The position numbers and the translations under genes are program-made. A stretch of 64,000 nucleotides of DNA from Tardibacter chloracetimidivorans (GTDB taxonomy: Bacteria; Pseudomonadota; Alphaproteobacteria; Sphingomonadales; Sphingomonadaceae), in NCBI RefSeq assembly GCF_001890385.1, contig NZ_CP018221.1, positions 3,149,501 to 3,213,500 on the forward strand, read 5' to 3'. Below, one piece after another: positions 16,136 through 25,690 of this stretch (the stretch's first letter is position 1; every line of letters begins with the position of its first letter). Below the pieces are notes generated by a model. The model was given only the letters and a program-made list of their open reading frames with translations, made no database searches and was not told where the DNA came from.

Positions 16136-16609
16136 CTATTCGATGATGACGAGCGGCTGATCGAACTCGATTGGCTGCGCATTCTCGACCAGAAGCTGCG
16201 CCACCCTGCCGGCCCTGGGCGCGGTGATCGGGTTCATCACCTTCATCGCTTCCACGATCAGCAGCGTGTCGCCCGCCTGCACCTGCGTGCCTTCGGCGAT
16301 GAACGGCGCGGCGCCTGGCTCGGCGGAAAGATAGACGGTGCCGACCATCGGTGATTTGACCGCGCCCGGATGATCGGCTGCGCTCTCCACCGCGACTGCC
16401 GCCGGCGCGGCCGGAGCCGCTGCGGCCGCTGCCGGTGGGGCGGAGAAGTGGACGGGGGCCGCGCTCAGCGTCCGCGCCACGCGGATGCGGCGGTCGCCGT
16501 CCTCAACCTCGATTTCGCTCAGGTTGCTTGCGTCGAGAAGTTCGGCAAGCTGCCGGATCAGATCGGAATCGACCTTCATGGCTGCGCCCTTGGCCGTGGA
16601 ATCGGTCAT
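16136..16609 (-). CDS. accB: Acetyl-CoA carboxylase biotin carboxyl carrier protein
   Basis: 157 residues. N-terminal domain, then an Ala/Pro-rich linker (about 52-80) and a biotinyl domain with the biotin-attachment sequence VEAMKVMNPI. ATG 16609 gives the full N-terminus; an internal ATG (16578) is possible. Immediately upstream of accC. Divergence from aroQ is not seen: aroQ is 56 bases upstream on the same strand. Confidence 0.96.
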   Translation of the reverse strand: MTDSTAKGAAMKVDSDLIRQLAELLDASNLSEIEVEDGDRRIRVARTLSAAPVHFSAPPAAAAAAPAAPAAVAVESAADHPGAVKSPMVGTVYLSAEPGAAPFIAEGTQVQAGDTLLIVEAMKVMNPITAPRAGRVAQLLVENAQPIEFDQPLVIIE

Positions 16610-16665
16610 TTGAACCCCTGCTTTACTTATGACTCTCGCTCAAGTCCGGTTTGCGCGCATCCCTG

Positions 16666-17109
16666 TCAGATGCGGACCGCCGCGTCCAGCGCCAGAAGAT
16701 AGCCGGTCGCCCCGAAACCGGCGATCGTGCCTTTCGCAGCCTGGCCGACGAAGCTCTTGTGGCGAAACGCCTCCCGCGCGTGCGGGTTTGAAAGATGAAC
16801 CTCGATCACCGGCACGGTAATCGATTTGATCGCATCGTGAAGCGCCACCGATGTATGGGTATAGCCGCCCGGGTTGAGGATCACCGCCTTCGCGCCGCGC
16901 GCGTTCGCCTCGTGCAGCCAGTCGATCAGATGGCCTTCATGGTTGGACTGGCGGCAGTCGACTGACACCCCCAGTTCCTGCGCCCGGTCCTCCAGCTTGC
17001 CGGCGATGTCGTCCAGCGTGTCACGCCCGTAGATCTCCGGCTCGCGAAGGCCCAGCAAGTTCAGATTGGGTCCGTTCAGGACAAGGATGACCGGCTTTTC
17101 ATCGGCCAT
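16666..17109 (-). CDS. aroQ: 3-dehydroquinate dehydratase, type II
   Basis: 147 residues, dodecameric type II dehydroquinase of the shikimate pathway. [18 protein letters not shown] carries the flexible-loop region, [14 protein letters not shown] and [15 protein letters not shown] hold active-site residues, and [17 protein letters not shown] is the C-terminal signature. Often placed in front of accB, as here (56 bases), forming a likely aroQ-accB-accC run. Confidence 0.96.
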   Translation of the reverse strand: MADEKPVILVLNGPNLNLLGLREPEIYGRDTLDDIAGKLEDRAQELGVSVDCRQSNHEGHLIDWLHEANARGAKAVILNPGGYTHTSVALHDAIKSITVPVIEVHLSNPHAREAFRHKSFVGQAAKGTIAGFGATGYLLALDAAVRI

Positions 17110-17168
17110 TGGACCAGGCTCCCATATTGCGATGCAGCGCCTTATAGATGCGGCTGGCCGATATGCCT

Positions 17169-17187
17169 AGAGTCCGACCGGGACTCT
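17169..17187. repeat. Inverted repeat with two GANTC sites between aroQ and gloA
   Basis: AGAGTCC (17169-17175) and GGACTCT (17181-17187) are perfect inverted copies around a five-base loop. Each arm has a GANTC sequence (GAGTC, GACTC), the CcrM methylation site of alphaproteobacteria. It may be an operator or a weak terminator; there is no T tract. Confidence 0.4.
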
Positions 17188-17260
17188 GCGCCTTTACGGT
17201 TGCCGCTCCGTTCCCGATCCCCCACATTGGAGTGGGTCCTGACCTAAGGAGGGAAGCGAG

Positions 17261-17674
17261 ATGAAATATCTCCACACGATGGTCCGTGTGTCCGATGTCG
17301 AGGAAAGCCTCGGATTCTACAATCTGCTGGGGCTGAGGGAGATACGTCGGCACGACAATGAAAAGGGCCGCTTCACGCTGGTCTACCTTGCAGCGCCCGG
17401 CAACCAGGACGCGCAGCTGGAACTGACCTGGAACTGGGACGAGAAGGGCTATGACGGCGGCCGCAATTTTGGCCACATCGCCTATCGCGTCGACAATATC
17501 TACGAGACGTGCCAGCGCCTGATGGATGCGGGCGTCACGATCAACCGCCCGCCGCGCGACGGCCACATGGCCTTCGTCCGCTCGCCAGACGGCATTTCGA
17601 TCGAACTGTTGCAGGAGGGTTGCCTCGAGGCGGCCGAACCCTGGGCGTCGATGCCCAATACGGGAACATGGTGA
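17261..17674 (+). CDS. gloA: Lactoylglutathione lyase (glyoxalase I)
   Basis: 137 residues, VOC-fold metalloenzyme. It turns methylglyoxal-glutathione hemithioacetal into S-lactoylglutathione. Metal ligands are expected at His5 (MKYLHTMVRV), the Glu in QLELTWNW, His in FGHIAYRVDN and Glu in SPDGISIELLQ. A very strong ribosome site (AAGGAGGG) precedes the ATG. The stop overlaps the gloB start by one base (TGATG), so both glyoxalase steps are coupled. Confidence 0.95.
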   Translation: MKYLHTMVRVSDVEESLGFYNLLGLREIRRHDNEKGRFTLVYLAAPGNQDAQLELTWNWDEKGYDGGRNFGHIAYRVDNIYETCQRLMDAGVTINRPPRDGHMAFVRSPDGISIELLQEGCLEAAEPWASMPNTGTW

Positions 17675-18405
17675 TGGCTGTGGAAATCGCCCAGTTGCCG
17701 GTCCTGTCGGACAATTACATCTATCTGGTGCATGATCCGGAGAGCAGACGGACGGCGGTGGTCGATCCTGCCGTGGGGCCGCCGGTATTGGCCGAGGCGG
17801 CGCGGCGCGGCTGGCAGATCACCGATATATGGAACACCCACTGGCATCCCGATCACACCGGCGCGAACCTTGAGATCAAGGAAGCGACCGGCGCGTCCAT
17901 CACCGGCCCCGCCGCTGAAAGGGGCAAGATTCCCGGCATCGACCGGACCGTGAAGGAGGGGGATCAGGTGACGCTCGGCAGCGTCGACGCGCGGGTGATC
18001 GAGGTTCCCGCCCACACCGCCGGGCACATCGCCTATCACCTCGCCGACGATGACGCGCTGTTCTGCGGAGACACGCTGTTCGCAATGGGATGCGGGCGGC
18101 TGTTCGAGGGCACGCCGCAGCAGATGTGGGCCAATTTCGAAAAGCTGATGGCGCTGCCCGATGCGACGCAGGTCTATTGCGCGCATGAATATACCCAGTC
18201 CAACGGCCGCTTCGCATTGACCGTTGAGCCGGAGAATGCGGTTCTGGCGGAACGGATGAGGTCCGTCGACGCGGCGCGCGAACAGGGGCTGCCGACGATC
18301 CCGACCAGCATCGGGCTTGAGCGGGCGACCAACCCCTTCACCCGCGCGGGTTCGGTGGAAGAGTTTGCGCGGCGACGGCTCGCAAAGGACAGCTTCAAGG
18401 GTTAA
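17674..18405 (+). CDS. gloB: Hydroxyacylglutathione hydrolase (glyoxalase II)
   Basis: 243 residues, metallo-beta-lactamase fold. Binuclear metal motif THWHPDHTG, with later AHTAGHIAYH, CGDTLFAMGCGRLFEG and CAHEYTQSN. It hydrolyses S-lactoylglutathione to lactate and glutathione. The start at ATG 17674 (MAVEIAQLPV) overlaps the gloA stop; a start two codons earlier (17668) is equally open. The product ends with FARRRLAKDSFKG, the usual length. Confidence 0.95.
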   Translation: MAVEIAQLPVLSDNYIYLVHDPESRRTAVVDPAVGPPVLAEAARRGWQITDIWNTHWHPDHTGANLEIKEATGASITGPAAERGKIPGIDRTVKEGDQVTLGSVDARVIEVPAHTAGHIAYHLADDDALFCGDTLFAMGCGRLFEGTPQQMWANFEKLMALPDATQVYCAHEYTQSNGRFALTVEPENAVLAERMRSVDAAREQGLPTIPTSIGLERATNPFTRAGSVEEFARRRLAKDSFKG

Positions 18406-18452
18406 ACTATGATCCGGCCGGACAGGGGCGGCATTGTTCGCAGGAGAAGGAA

Positions 18453-18857
18453 ATGCACCGCCTCATTTCATGCGCCGCAGCGCTTGCCGTCCTGACGCTC
18501 ACCGCCGCCGGCGAGCCGCCGACCCGCACGCCCAGGGCGGAAGCCGCGCTTCAAAAGGCGCTTGCCGGACGGACGCCGGGCAAGCCGGAAAGCTGCGTCT
18601 CCCTGTCGGAGCTTGGCAGCCAGCGCATCATCGATCGCTATACGATCTTGTTCGAAGGACACGGCGGGCGGATCTGGCGAAACGATCTGCCGCATGGCTG
18701 TCCGGGCCTTGCTCCCGGCCGCGCGATCCTGACCAAGCCGACGCTCACCCGCCATTGTCGCGGGGACATATTCCAGGTCATCGATCCGCCCGCCCATATG
18801 ACCATGGGCGCGTGCGGCTTTGGCGACTTTGTTCCCTACACCAAACCAAAGCCCTGA
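18453..18857 (+). CDS. Secreted protein of unknown function
   Basis: 134 residues with a signal peptide (MHRLISCAAALAVLTLTAAG) and AGGAGAAGG before the ATG. The mature part has four cysteines (in SCVSLSELG, HGCPGLAPG, HCRGDIFQV and GACGFGDFV), suggesting two disulphides. It resembles the small sphingomonad periplasmic proteins with a C.....L.......I.......F pattern, but I cannot name a family with confidence. A strong hairpin follows. Confidence 0.7.
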   Translation: MHRLISCAAALAVLTLTAAGEPPTRTPRAEAALQKALAGRTPGKPESCVSLSELGSQRIIDRYTILFEGHGGRIWRNDLPHGCPGLAPGRAILTKPTLTRHCRGDIFQVIDPPAHMTMGACGFGDFVPYTKPKP

Positions 18858-18863
18858 TCGGAT

Positions 18864-18886
18864 GGGGCCGCGCCCGGCGCGGCCCC
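18864..18886. terminator. GC-rich hairpin between two convergent genes
   Basis: GGGGCCGCGCC (18864-18874) and GGCGCGGCCCC (18876-18886) form an 11-base stem around a minimal loop. It lies between the ends of the 18,453 gene and the CsgG-like gene on the other strand. No U tract, but the stem is very stable, so it may stop transcription from both sides. Confidence 0.55.
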
Positions 18887-18895
18887 TCATTCGGA

Positions 18896-19672
18896 CTACT
18901 CGGCCTTCGGAGCCGCCGCGCTTGCGTTTTCGGGCAGTCCGCCAAGCTGCTGCACCAGCTTGGTGTAGGCGTCCAGATAAGCGAGCACCAGCACCTGGCC
19001 GATGTCGGTGTTCTGATATCCGCCGCCGCCGACAGCCGCAAAGCCACCGCCGAAGAAGCCGCCGCCGCCTGCGCCGAACGACAGGTCCGATTTGCGGGCA
19101 TAGCCTTCGGTCAGCCGCTCCTGCTCGGTCGTGCGTGCGTTGACCAGAGTCAGCGTGACATTGGCTTCCTTCTTCTTGATGTTGATTCCGCCCGCGATCG
19201 CGCCAAAGCCGCCAAGGAAGCCCCGGCCAAGCCCGCCCAGCACGCCGCCAAGCGCGTTGCCGCCGGAGTTGCTGTTCTGCGTCACGATGTCCGGCACCAC
19301 GAAATAGTCGGCCGCCTTCACCTGCGCCCGGCCGATGTTCGACCCGCGCTGCAATTCGCCCGAATCGGCAAGCGCGCGTTCGATGTTGCGGTTCGCCAGG
19401 CCCTTGCCGCGATCGACCAGCCCGAAGCAGCCCGATTTCATCACGAACACCTTGATGATCGCCTCGGGTGAGCCGAGGCCGATCTGCTGCCACCAGTTGG
19501 TGTCCGGTTCAACCACCGCGATCGTGCCCAACTTCTTGGTGCAGACGGGGATTTCCTGAACCCCCTTTTCCTGCGCCTTGCGTCCTGACGACTTGTCCGC
19601 AGCCAGAGCCGGGCTCGCCGCCAGTACCGCGCCTGAAACAACGCCCAAAGCCAAGTTACGAATATTTGACAT
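18896..19672 (-). CDS. CsgG/HfaB-family outer-membrane lipoprotein-like protein
   Basis: 258 residues with a signal peptide ending near PALAADK. It lacks a lipobox. The region CTKKLGTIAVVEPD, then VFVMKSGCFGLVDRGKGL and NIERALADSGELQRGSNIG, and a Gly-rich centre (GGNALGGVLGGLGRGFLGG) match the CsgG/HfaB family, whose members form outer-membrane secretion pores or anchors. No csgA, csgE or csgF or holdfast gene is nearby, so the cargo is unknown. A divergent TonB receptor gene lies upstream. Confidence 0.78.
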   Translation of the reverse strand: MSNIRNLALGVVSGAVLAASPALAADKSSGRKAQEKGVQEIPVCTKKLGTIAVVEPDTNWWQQIGLGSPEAIIKVFVMKSGCFGLVDRGKGLANRNIERALADSGELQRGSNIGRAQVKAADYFVVPDIVTQNSNSGGNALGGVLGGLGRGFLGGFGAIAGGINIKKKEANVTLTLVNARTTEQERLTEGYARKSDLSFGAGGGGFFGGGFAAVGGGGYQNTDIGQVLVLAYLDAYTKLVQQLGGLPENASAAAPKAE

Positions 19673-19881
19673 CAGATTACTCCCCCGAAAACTGATGCGC
19701 TTTCATAGGCGATGCTTCATCCTTGTTCCACAAGGATTTGCCTCCTGGGTGTCCGGGCCGCCATGTGACCTTTAAGACGCACCGCCCGCCACTTTTGCGG
19801 CAGGTGCTTGATCGGGAAGTAGGAAGGCAGCATTTTCAAGAACAGCGGCCAGTGAAGCCGCCGGTAACGAGAGTAAAGCGG

Positions 19882-22581
19882 ATGAGGAAATCTGTCTGGC
19901 TCGGCTGCGTTTCCGCCCTCTGCGCCATAGTTCCAGCGCAGGCTCAGGATCAGCAGTCTTCGTTCCCGCCCGCAACGCCTGAAAGCTCCGACGATACGGG
20001 CTATGACGCCGTGGACGCGATTGTCGTCACGGCGACCAAGCGGGCGCAATCGATTTCGGACGTGCCTATCGCGGTTTCGGCGGTCACGGCCGATCAGCTT
20101 CAGAACACGGGCGCGGTCGATATACGCGGTCTCAACCAGATATCGCCTTCGCTGCTGATTTCATCCACCAGTTCAGAGGCGGTCGGCGGGGTGGCGCGCA
20201 TTCGCGGGATCGGGACGGTCGGCGACAATCCCGGCCTTGAATCGTCGGTCGCCACCTTCATCGACGGCGTTTATCGCAGCCGGTCCGGAGTCGCTCTCTC
20301 CGAACTCGGCGAGGTGGAACGCATAGAGGTGCTGCGCGGACCACAGGGCACGCTCTTCGGCCGCAATACCAGCGCGGGGCTGATCAACATCATCACACGC
20401 AAGCCGGAATATGAGGCGCTCGGCAATGCCGAGCTGACCTATGGCAATTACGACTATTGGCGCGCGGCCGCCGGCGTGACCGGGCCGTTCGGCACGTCGC
20501 AGACCCTCGCCTACCGGCTGGATGGCGTCTACACCAAGCGCGACGGCTTTCTGAGGGACGTCATCTCCGGCCGCCGCTTCAACGATCGCGACCGCTGGCT
20601 GGCGCGCGGGCAATTGCTGTTCGAGCCGACCAGCGATCTCTCCGTCCGGCTGATCGCCGATTACGCCAAGCGCAACGAGGATTGCTGCGCGGCGGTGATT
20701 CAGCCCGCCAGCGACACTGTGAATGTCGGCGGAGCCATCGTCACACAGCCCAGTTCCGTCCTTGCGCTCCAGCGGGCGCTTGGCGGCGTGGTGTTGCAGG
20801 ACCCATATGACCGGCAGGTCTCGGTCACCCCCGATCTCGGTTATCGGTCCGATGTGCGCGACTGGGGCGTGTCGGGCGAGCTGAACTGGGATTTCGGCTG
20901 GGCCGAGCTGACCTCCATCACCGCCTGGCGCGATTGGGAATCAAAGCGGGGGCAGGACCCTGATTTCTCCAATCTCGATCTGCTGCGCCGCACCGCCTAC
21001 AACCAGCGGTTCAAGACCTTCACCCAGGAACTGCGGTTGCAGGGGCGGGCGCTGGACAACCGGCTCGACTGGCTGGTGGGGGCCTATTATTCCAACGAGA
21101 CGCTGCGCCTGACCGACGATCTGGGCTTCGGCAACGACTATGGCCTGTTCCAGTCGTGCCAGGTGGTCGGCCAAGCCGCCGCCCGCCTTAGCATTCCAGC
21201 GTCGGTCGCCCTGCAACCGGCAGCCCCCGGCTGTCTCAACCCCGCGCTTGGCGGCGCGGTCGGGCCTGCCCTTGGCGCGTCCGCACCGGCGTTGCTCGGT
21301 GGCCTCGCCCGGCTCTACGGAATCGCGGATGTCGGTGTCACCGGCGACCGCCTGCGGCAGAAGAGCGAGAATTTCGCCTTCTTCACGCATAATGTCTTCA
21401 ACGTCACCGATCGGCTGGCGGTCACCGTCGGCGCGCGCTGGACGCACGACAAGAAGAAGCTCGACGCGACCTTTCTGTCCGACAATTCGGCGTGCGATGC
21501 GCAGCGCGCCGCACTGGCCGGCGTGCGGGACAATCCGGCCGCGACGCCGCTTGCCCGCGAGCTTGCGGGCGATCTCATCACCCTTTCCTGCCTGTCGAAT
21601 ATCGGCACCACCGTGGATGGCGACTATAGCGACAGCCAGAGCGACAATGAATGGAGCGGCACGCTGGTCCTCAGCTACAAGCCGGTGGACGCGCTTTTGA
21701 CCTACGCCAGCTATTCAAAGGGATATAAGGCGGGCGGTTACAATCTCGACCGGTCGGGGCTGAACCCCGACAGCATCAGCGTGGCCGACCTTCGTTTCGC
21801 GCCGGAGAAGGTCGACGCCTATGAGCTTGGGCTGAAGCTCGACCTCCGCCGGTTCCGTTTGAGCGCCGCGCTTTTCTATCAGAAGTTCGAACAGTTCCAG
21901 CTCAACACCTTCAACGGCATCAGTTTCGTCGTGGAGAATGTGCAGTCCTGCAAGGAGGCGCTCACCCCTGTGGCAGGGGTATCGCCCAATCTCGGGAGTT
22001 GTTCGGGCGGGACGCGGCCGGGCGTCATCTCCAAGGGGATTGAGCTTGAGGCGGGGCTGTTCCCGACGGACGATGTGGCGGTGACGGCGGGCTTCACCCA
22101 TGCCGACACCGAATACCGCTCCCGGCTGGTGGGCAGCGGCGGGCGGCCGCTTCCCGATGCGCTGGCGCTGCTGCCGGGGCAGCAGCTTTCGAACGCGCCC
22201 GAATATGTCGTCACCACCGGCTTCACCTATACGCCCGAAATCAACGCAATGGGCATGCGCGCGCTGTTCCACGCCGACATGCGCTACATGTCCGATTTCG
22301 ACACCGGGTCCGACCTCTTCCCCGAAAAGCGGCAGGACAGCGTGACCACGCTCAACGCCCGCATCGGACTCACCGGCCCGGGCAAGGTGTGGAGCCTGGA
22401 GTTCTGGGGCCAGAATCTGCTCAATGTCGATTACACCCAGACCATCGCCAATGCGCCGGGCCAGGGCACGGGATCGGCCGGTCTGGTGCAAAGGGGCTAT
22501 GCGGATTCCGCGACCCAGATGTTCATCAACTTCCCGGCGGAACCGCGCACCTATGGCGTGACCGTCCGCACCACCTTCTGA
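19882..22581 (+). CDS. TonB-dependent receptor
   Basis: 899 residues from ATG 19882. Signal peptide MRKSVWLGCVSALCAIVPAQA, a TonB-box region (DAIVVTATKR), a plug domain (IRGLNQISPSL, RIRGIGTVGDN, ERIEVLRGPQGTLFGRNTS, GLINIITRKP) and a 22-strand-type barrel ending in a C-terminal aromatic (YGVTVRTTF). This type is common in sphingomonads and often takes up complex carbohydrates or aromatic compounds. The ligand is unknown; no catabolic genes adjoin it. Confidence 0.9.
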   Translation: MRKSVWLGCVSALCAIVPAQAQDQQSSFPPATPESSDDTGYDAVDAIVVTATKRAQSISDVPIAVSAVTADQLQNTGAVDIRGLNQISPSLLISSTSSEAVGGVARIRGIGTVGDNPGLESSVATFIDGVYRSRSGVALSELGEVERIEVLRGPQGTLFGRNTSAGLINIITRKPEYEALGNAELTYGNYDYWRAAAGVTGPFGTSQTLAYRLDGVYTKRDGFLRDVISGRRFNDRDRWLARGQLLFEPTSDLSVRLIADYAKRNEDCCAAVIQPASDTVNVGGAIVTQPSSVLALQRALGGVVLQDPYDRQVSVTPDLGYRSDVRDWGVSGELNWDFGWAELTSITAWRDWESKRGQDPDFSNLDLLRRTAYNQRFKTFTQELRLQGRALDNRLDWLVGAYYSNETLRLTDDLGFGNDYGLFQSCQVVGQAAARLSIPASVALQPAAPGCLNPALGGAVGPALGASAPALLGGLARLYGIADVGVTGDRLRQKSENFAFFTHNVFNVTDRLAVTVGARWTHDKKKLDATFLSDNSACDAQRAALAGVRDNPAATPLARELAGDLITLSCLSNIGTTVDGDYSDSQSDNEWSGTLVLSYKPVDALLTYASYSKGYKAGGYNLDRSGLNPDSISVADLRFAPEKVDAYELGLKLDLRRFRLSAALFYQKFEQFQLNTFNGISFVVENVQSCKEALTPVAGVSPNLGSCSGGTRPGVISKGIELEAGLFPTDDVAVTAGFTHADTEYRSRLVGSGGRPLPDALALLPGQQLSNAPEYVVTTGFTYTPEINAMGMRALFHADMRYMSDFDTGSDLFPEKRQDSVTTLNARIGLTGPGKVWSLEFWGQNLLNVDYTQTIANAPGQGTGSAGLVQRGYADSATQMFINFPAEPRTYGVTVRTTF

Positions 22582-22598
22582 GCCTTTCGGGGGCCGCG

Positions 22599-23663
22599 TC
22601 ACATATAGCCGTGGTCGCCCAGCCCTTCGAACGGGGTCCACTCCTCGGCCTTGGGCAGGGGCGCGAACATCGCGTCGATCATCGCGTCGCTCACGTCTTC
22701 GGGGCGCGCCGGCTTCCACACCGGCGCATTGTCTTTTTCGATCAGCAGCGCGCGCACGCCCTCGATGAAATCATGGCTGGCCGCCATGTGCGCCGCGATC
22801 GCATATTCAAGCCGCATCTCGTCGGTGAAGTCGCGTTGCTCGGCGCCATGGGCGAGCAGCCGCAGCGCCACCTTGCATGAGGTGGGCGATTTCGCGCCGA
22901 TCGTGCGCAATTCCTTTTCCGCCCATTCCGACCCGTCCTCCTCCAGCGCGGCCAGAATGTCCTCCAGCCGGTCGCTCGCGAACAGCCGGGCGATGTGGGG
23001 GCGATTGCGTTCGATCCGGGCGGGGGGCGCCACCACGTCGCTCGTCCGCAGGAGCTGGTCGATGTAATGCGGCTGGCTGGCGATGGCGGCCTTTACGCCG
23101 GAAAGCGCGTTCGACGGCAGATAGTGGCTCGCCAGCCCCAGGTCGAGGCATTCCGCCCCGTCCAGCCGGGCGGTGGTCAGCGCCATGAACTGCCCCACCC
23201 GGTCGGGCAGGCGCGACAGATACCAGCCCGCACCCACATCGGGGAACAGGCCGATCGTCGCCTCGGGCATTGCGAACACGGTGTTTTCGGTCGCGATCCG
23301 ATAGCGGCAGGGCAGGGCAACTCCAACGCCGCCGCCCATGGTGATTCCGTCCATGAACACGGCGATCGGCTTGGGATAGCCGAACATCAGATGGTTCATG
23401 CGATATTCGGCGTGGAAGAATCGCCGCGTCGCGTCGGGTCCATGCTCCACCGCCGTCCGGACATCGCCGCCGGCGCAAAAGCCGCGTCCCTCGCCATGGT
23501 CCACGATCACCGCCTCCACCGCGGGGTCGGTGCGCCATTCGAGCAGGGCGGCGCTGATCGCCTCGCACATCTCCAGCGTCAGCGCGTTGATCGCGCGCGG
23601 TCGCGTCAGCGTGATATGGCCCACACGCCCATGGGCGCGAATTGTCACGTCGGCCGTCATCAT
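22599..23663 (-). CDS. 3-hydroxyisobutyryl-CoA hydrolase / enoyl-CoA hydratase family
   Basis: 354 residues, crotonase superfamily. It has the oxyanion hole region GFCAGGDVRT, GITMGGGVGVALP, and the downstream EATIGLFPDVGAGWYLSRLP with the HIBCH-type catalytic Glu and Asp. The length and the C-terminal tail (RPEDVSDAMIDAMFAPLP) match 3-hydroxyisobutyryl-CoA hydrolase (valine catabolism) more than simple hydratases. It is 37 bases upstream of, and may be unrelated to, nusB. Confidence 0.85.
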   Translation of the reverse strand: MMTADVTIRAHGRVGHITLTRPRAINALTLEMCEAISAALLEWRTDPAVEAVIVDHGEGRGFCAGGDVRTAVEHGPDATRRFFHAEYRMNHLMFGYPKPIAVFMDGITMGGGVGVALPCRYRIATENTVFAMPEATIGLFPDVGAGWYLSRLPDRVGQFMALTTARLDGAECLDLGLASHYLPSNALSGVKAAIASQPHYIDQLLRTSDVVAPPARIERNRPHIARLFASDRLEDILAALEEDGSEWAEKELRTIGAKSPTSCKVALRLLAHGAEQRDFTDEMRLEYAIAAHMAASHDFIEGVRALLIEKDNAPVWKPARPEDVSDAMIDAMFAPLPKAEEWTPFEGLGDHGYM

Positions 23664-23700
23664 TCCCCCCTTGCGGCGCTGTGAGGCCAGGGTGCTGACC

Positions 23701-24162
23701 CTAGGCGCGCACCGCCTTGGCGATGCCGTCCAGCAAACCGTTCACGAATCCCGCCTCGCGCTTTTCGTAGAATGCCTTGGCGACGTCGACATATTCCGAG
23801 ATGATCGTTCCGGTCCGCACATCGGGCCGCGCGATCAGTTCATAGGCGCCGCAGCGCAGGATCTGCCGCATCGGTTTGTCCAGCCGCTCGATCGTCCAAC
23901 CGGCGGCGAGCTTCGACACGATCTGCGCGTCGATTTCCGTGCGCCGCGCGTCAACCCCCGTCACCAGATCGTCGAAAAACGCGACTTCGGCATCGTGATA
24001 TTGCTCGTCCTCGATTTCCGCGCCCAGCCTGTGGTTGTGGAATTCGGTGAGGAGGACGGGAAGCTTCGTCGCCTCCATCTCCTGCTGGTAGAGCGCCTGC
24101 ACGGCGGCCAGCCGCGCGGCGGACCGCGATGCGGCCCGGTTGGGCTTTGCCGTCGCCGTCAC
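23701..24162 (-). CDS. nusB: Transcription antitermination factor NusB
   Basis: 153 residues from GTG 24162, which overlaps the ribH stop (GTGA). A longer open frame reading into ribH is ignored because of this coupling. NusB binds boxA RNA with NusE. Conserved parts are [13 protein letters not shown] near the start, DDLVTGV, and [29 protein letters not shown]. The ribH-nusB order is standard in proteobacteria. Confidence 0.93.
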   Translation of the reverse strand: MTATAKPNRAASRSAARLAAVQALYQQEMEATKLPVLLTEFHNHRLGAEIEDEQYHDAEVAFFDDLVTGVDARRTEIDAQIVSKLAAGWTIERLDKPMRQILRCGAYELIARPDVRTGTIISEYVDVAKAFYEKREAGFVNGLLDGIAKAVRA

Positions 24163-24581
24163 TGGCCGAAGCGTTCCCTGAGCGCCATCATCGCCAATGC
24201 CGCGCGCGCGGCGTCGCCGCCCTTGTCCTTTTCCGATTTGCGGGCGCGCACCCATGCCTGGGCTTCGTTCTCGACGGTCAAAATGCCGTTGCCCACGGCA
24301 AGTCCATCCATCGTCAGCGCCATCAGCCCACGGGCGCTTTCATTTGACACGATCTCGAAATGATAGGTTTCGCCGCGAATGACGACCCCCAGCGCGACGA
24401 ACGCATCATAGCGGCCCGTCTCCGCCGCCATGGCGACCGCCCCCGGTACCTCCAGCGCGCCCGGCACGGTCGCGATTTCCACGCTGTGGCCCGCATCCTC
24501 GAGGACGGCGCGCGCGCCCTCGATCAGCGCGTCGTTCAGCGCGTCATAATAGCGCGCCTCGACGATCAGTATCCTCGCCAT
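24159..24581 (-). CDS. ribH: 6,7-dimethyl-8-ribityllumazine synthase
   Basis: 140 residues, lumazine synthase. Condenses 5-amino-6-ribitylaminouracil with dihydroxybutanone phosphate. It has the [28 protein letters not shown] and NESARGLM motifs, with the catalytic His in ETYHFE. Its start overlaps the ribBX stop by one base. Final step of the lumazine branch in the rib run. Confidence 0.96.
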   Translation of the reverse strand: MARILIVEARYYDALNDALIEGARAVLEDAGHSVEIATVPGALEVPGAVAMAAETGRYDAFVALGVVIRGETYHFEIVSNESARGLMALTMDGLAVGNGILTVENEAQAWVRARKSEKDKGGDAARAALAMMALRERFGQ

Positions 24582-25690
24582 CAGGCTTCCGGCTCGCTGA
24601 TCGGACGTTCGCCGACGATGTTGAGGCCATAGCCCTCCAGTCCGACCAGCGTGTGGTGCGAGTTGGTGAGCAGCACCATCTCGTGCACGTCGAGATCGGT
24701 CAAAATCTGCGCGCCGATGCCGTAATCGCGCAGTTCATCCATGTCCTGCGCGCTGCCGCCGTCGGCCTTCAGGATGCGGCTGAGTTGCCCCGGCCCGGCC
24801 CGGTTGATGACCACGACGACGCCGGTGCCCTCTTCGGCGATAAGGCGCATCGACTGCTCAAGCAACCGCGCGCGCGGCGTCACGGCCCCGAACATGTCGC
24901 TCAAGGGCGACATCACATGCATGCGGACCAGCGTTGGCTTGCCAGGGTCGATCCGGCCCTTGACCAGCGCCAGATTTTCCCCGCCCGACGCCTTGTTGGT
25001 GAACGACTTCGCCACCCAGTCACCGCCGAATTCGCTCTTGAACGGCAGTTCGGCCACGCATTCGACAAGATGGTCGTAGCGGCGGCGATAGGCGATCAGG
25101 TCGCGGATCGTCCCGATCTTCAGATTGTGAAGCTGCGCGAAGGCGACCAGATCGTCCATCCGCGCCATGGTGCCGTCGTCCTTCATGATCTCGCAGATCA
25201 CGCCGGAAGGGTTGAGGCCGGCCAGCCGCGCCACGTCCACCGCCGCTTCCGTATGGCCCGCGCGGACAAGGACGCCGCCCTCGCGCGCGACCAGCGGAAA
25301 CACATGGCCCGGCGTCACGATATGCTCGCGGTCTTTCGACGAATCGATAGCGACGGAGATCGTCCGGGCGCGATCGGCGGCCGAAATGCCGGTCGTCACG
25401 CCGTCGCGCGCCTCGATCGATACGGTGAAGGCGGTTTCGTGCCGCGTGCCGTTGTTGCGGCTCATCAGGTCCAGCCCAAGCTGGTCCACGCGCGACTTGT
25501 TGAGCGCAAGGCAGATCAGGCCGCGACCATGCTTGGCCATGAAGTTGATCGCGTCGGGAGTCGCCATCTGCGCGGGGATGACGAGATCGCCTTCGTTCTC
25601 GCGATCCTCGTCGTCCACCAGAATGAACATGCGGCCGTTCTTGGCCTCGTCGATGATTTCCTCGACGCTCGACAAAAACGCCTTTTTCAT
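24581..25690 (-). CDS. ribB: DHBP synthase with degenerate GTP-cyclohydrolase-II-like domain (RibBX type)
   Basis: 369 residues. N-terminal 1-205 is 3,4-dihydroxy-2-butanone-4-phosphate synthase: [16 protein letters not shown] (metal site), [19 protein letters not shown] and [15 protein letters not shown]-terminal 206-369 has the GTP cyclohydrolase II fold but not its zinc-binding cysteines: where bifunctional RibBA has C-x-GD-FSS-RCDC, this protein reads [16 protein letters not shown] with no Cys. The domain is therefore likely catalytically dead, as in the proteobacterial RibBX variant. True GTP cyclohydrolase II must be encoded elsewhere. Overlaps ribE by ATGA at its start. Confidence 0.93.
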   Translation of the reverse strand: MKKAFLSSVEEIIDEAKNGRMFILVDDEDRENEGDLVIPAQMATPDAINFMAKHGRGLICLALNKSRVDQLGLDLMSRNNGTRHETAFTVSIEARDGVTTGISAADRARTISVAIDSSKDREHIVTPGHVFPLVAREGGVLVRAGHTEAAVDVARLAGLNPSGVICEIMKDDGTMARMDDLVAFAQLHNLKIGTIRDLIAYRRRYDHLVECVAELPFKSEFGGDWVAKSFTNKASGGENLALVKGRIDPGKPTLVRMHVMSPLSDMFGAVTPRARLLEQSMRLIAEEGTGVVVVINRAGPGQLSRILKADGGSAQDMDELRDYGIGAQILTDLDVHEMVLLTNSHHTLVGLEGYGLNIVGERPISEPEA

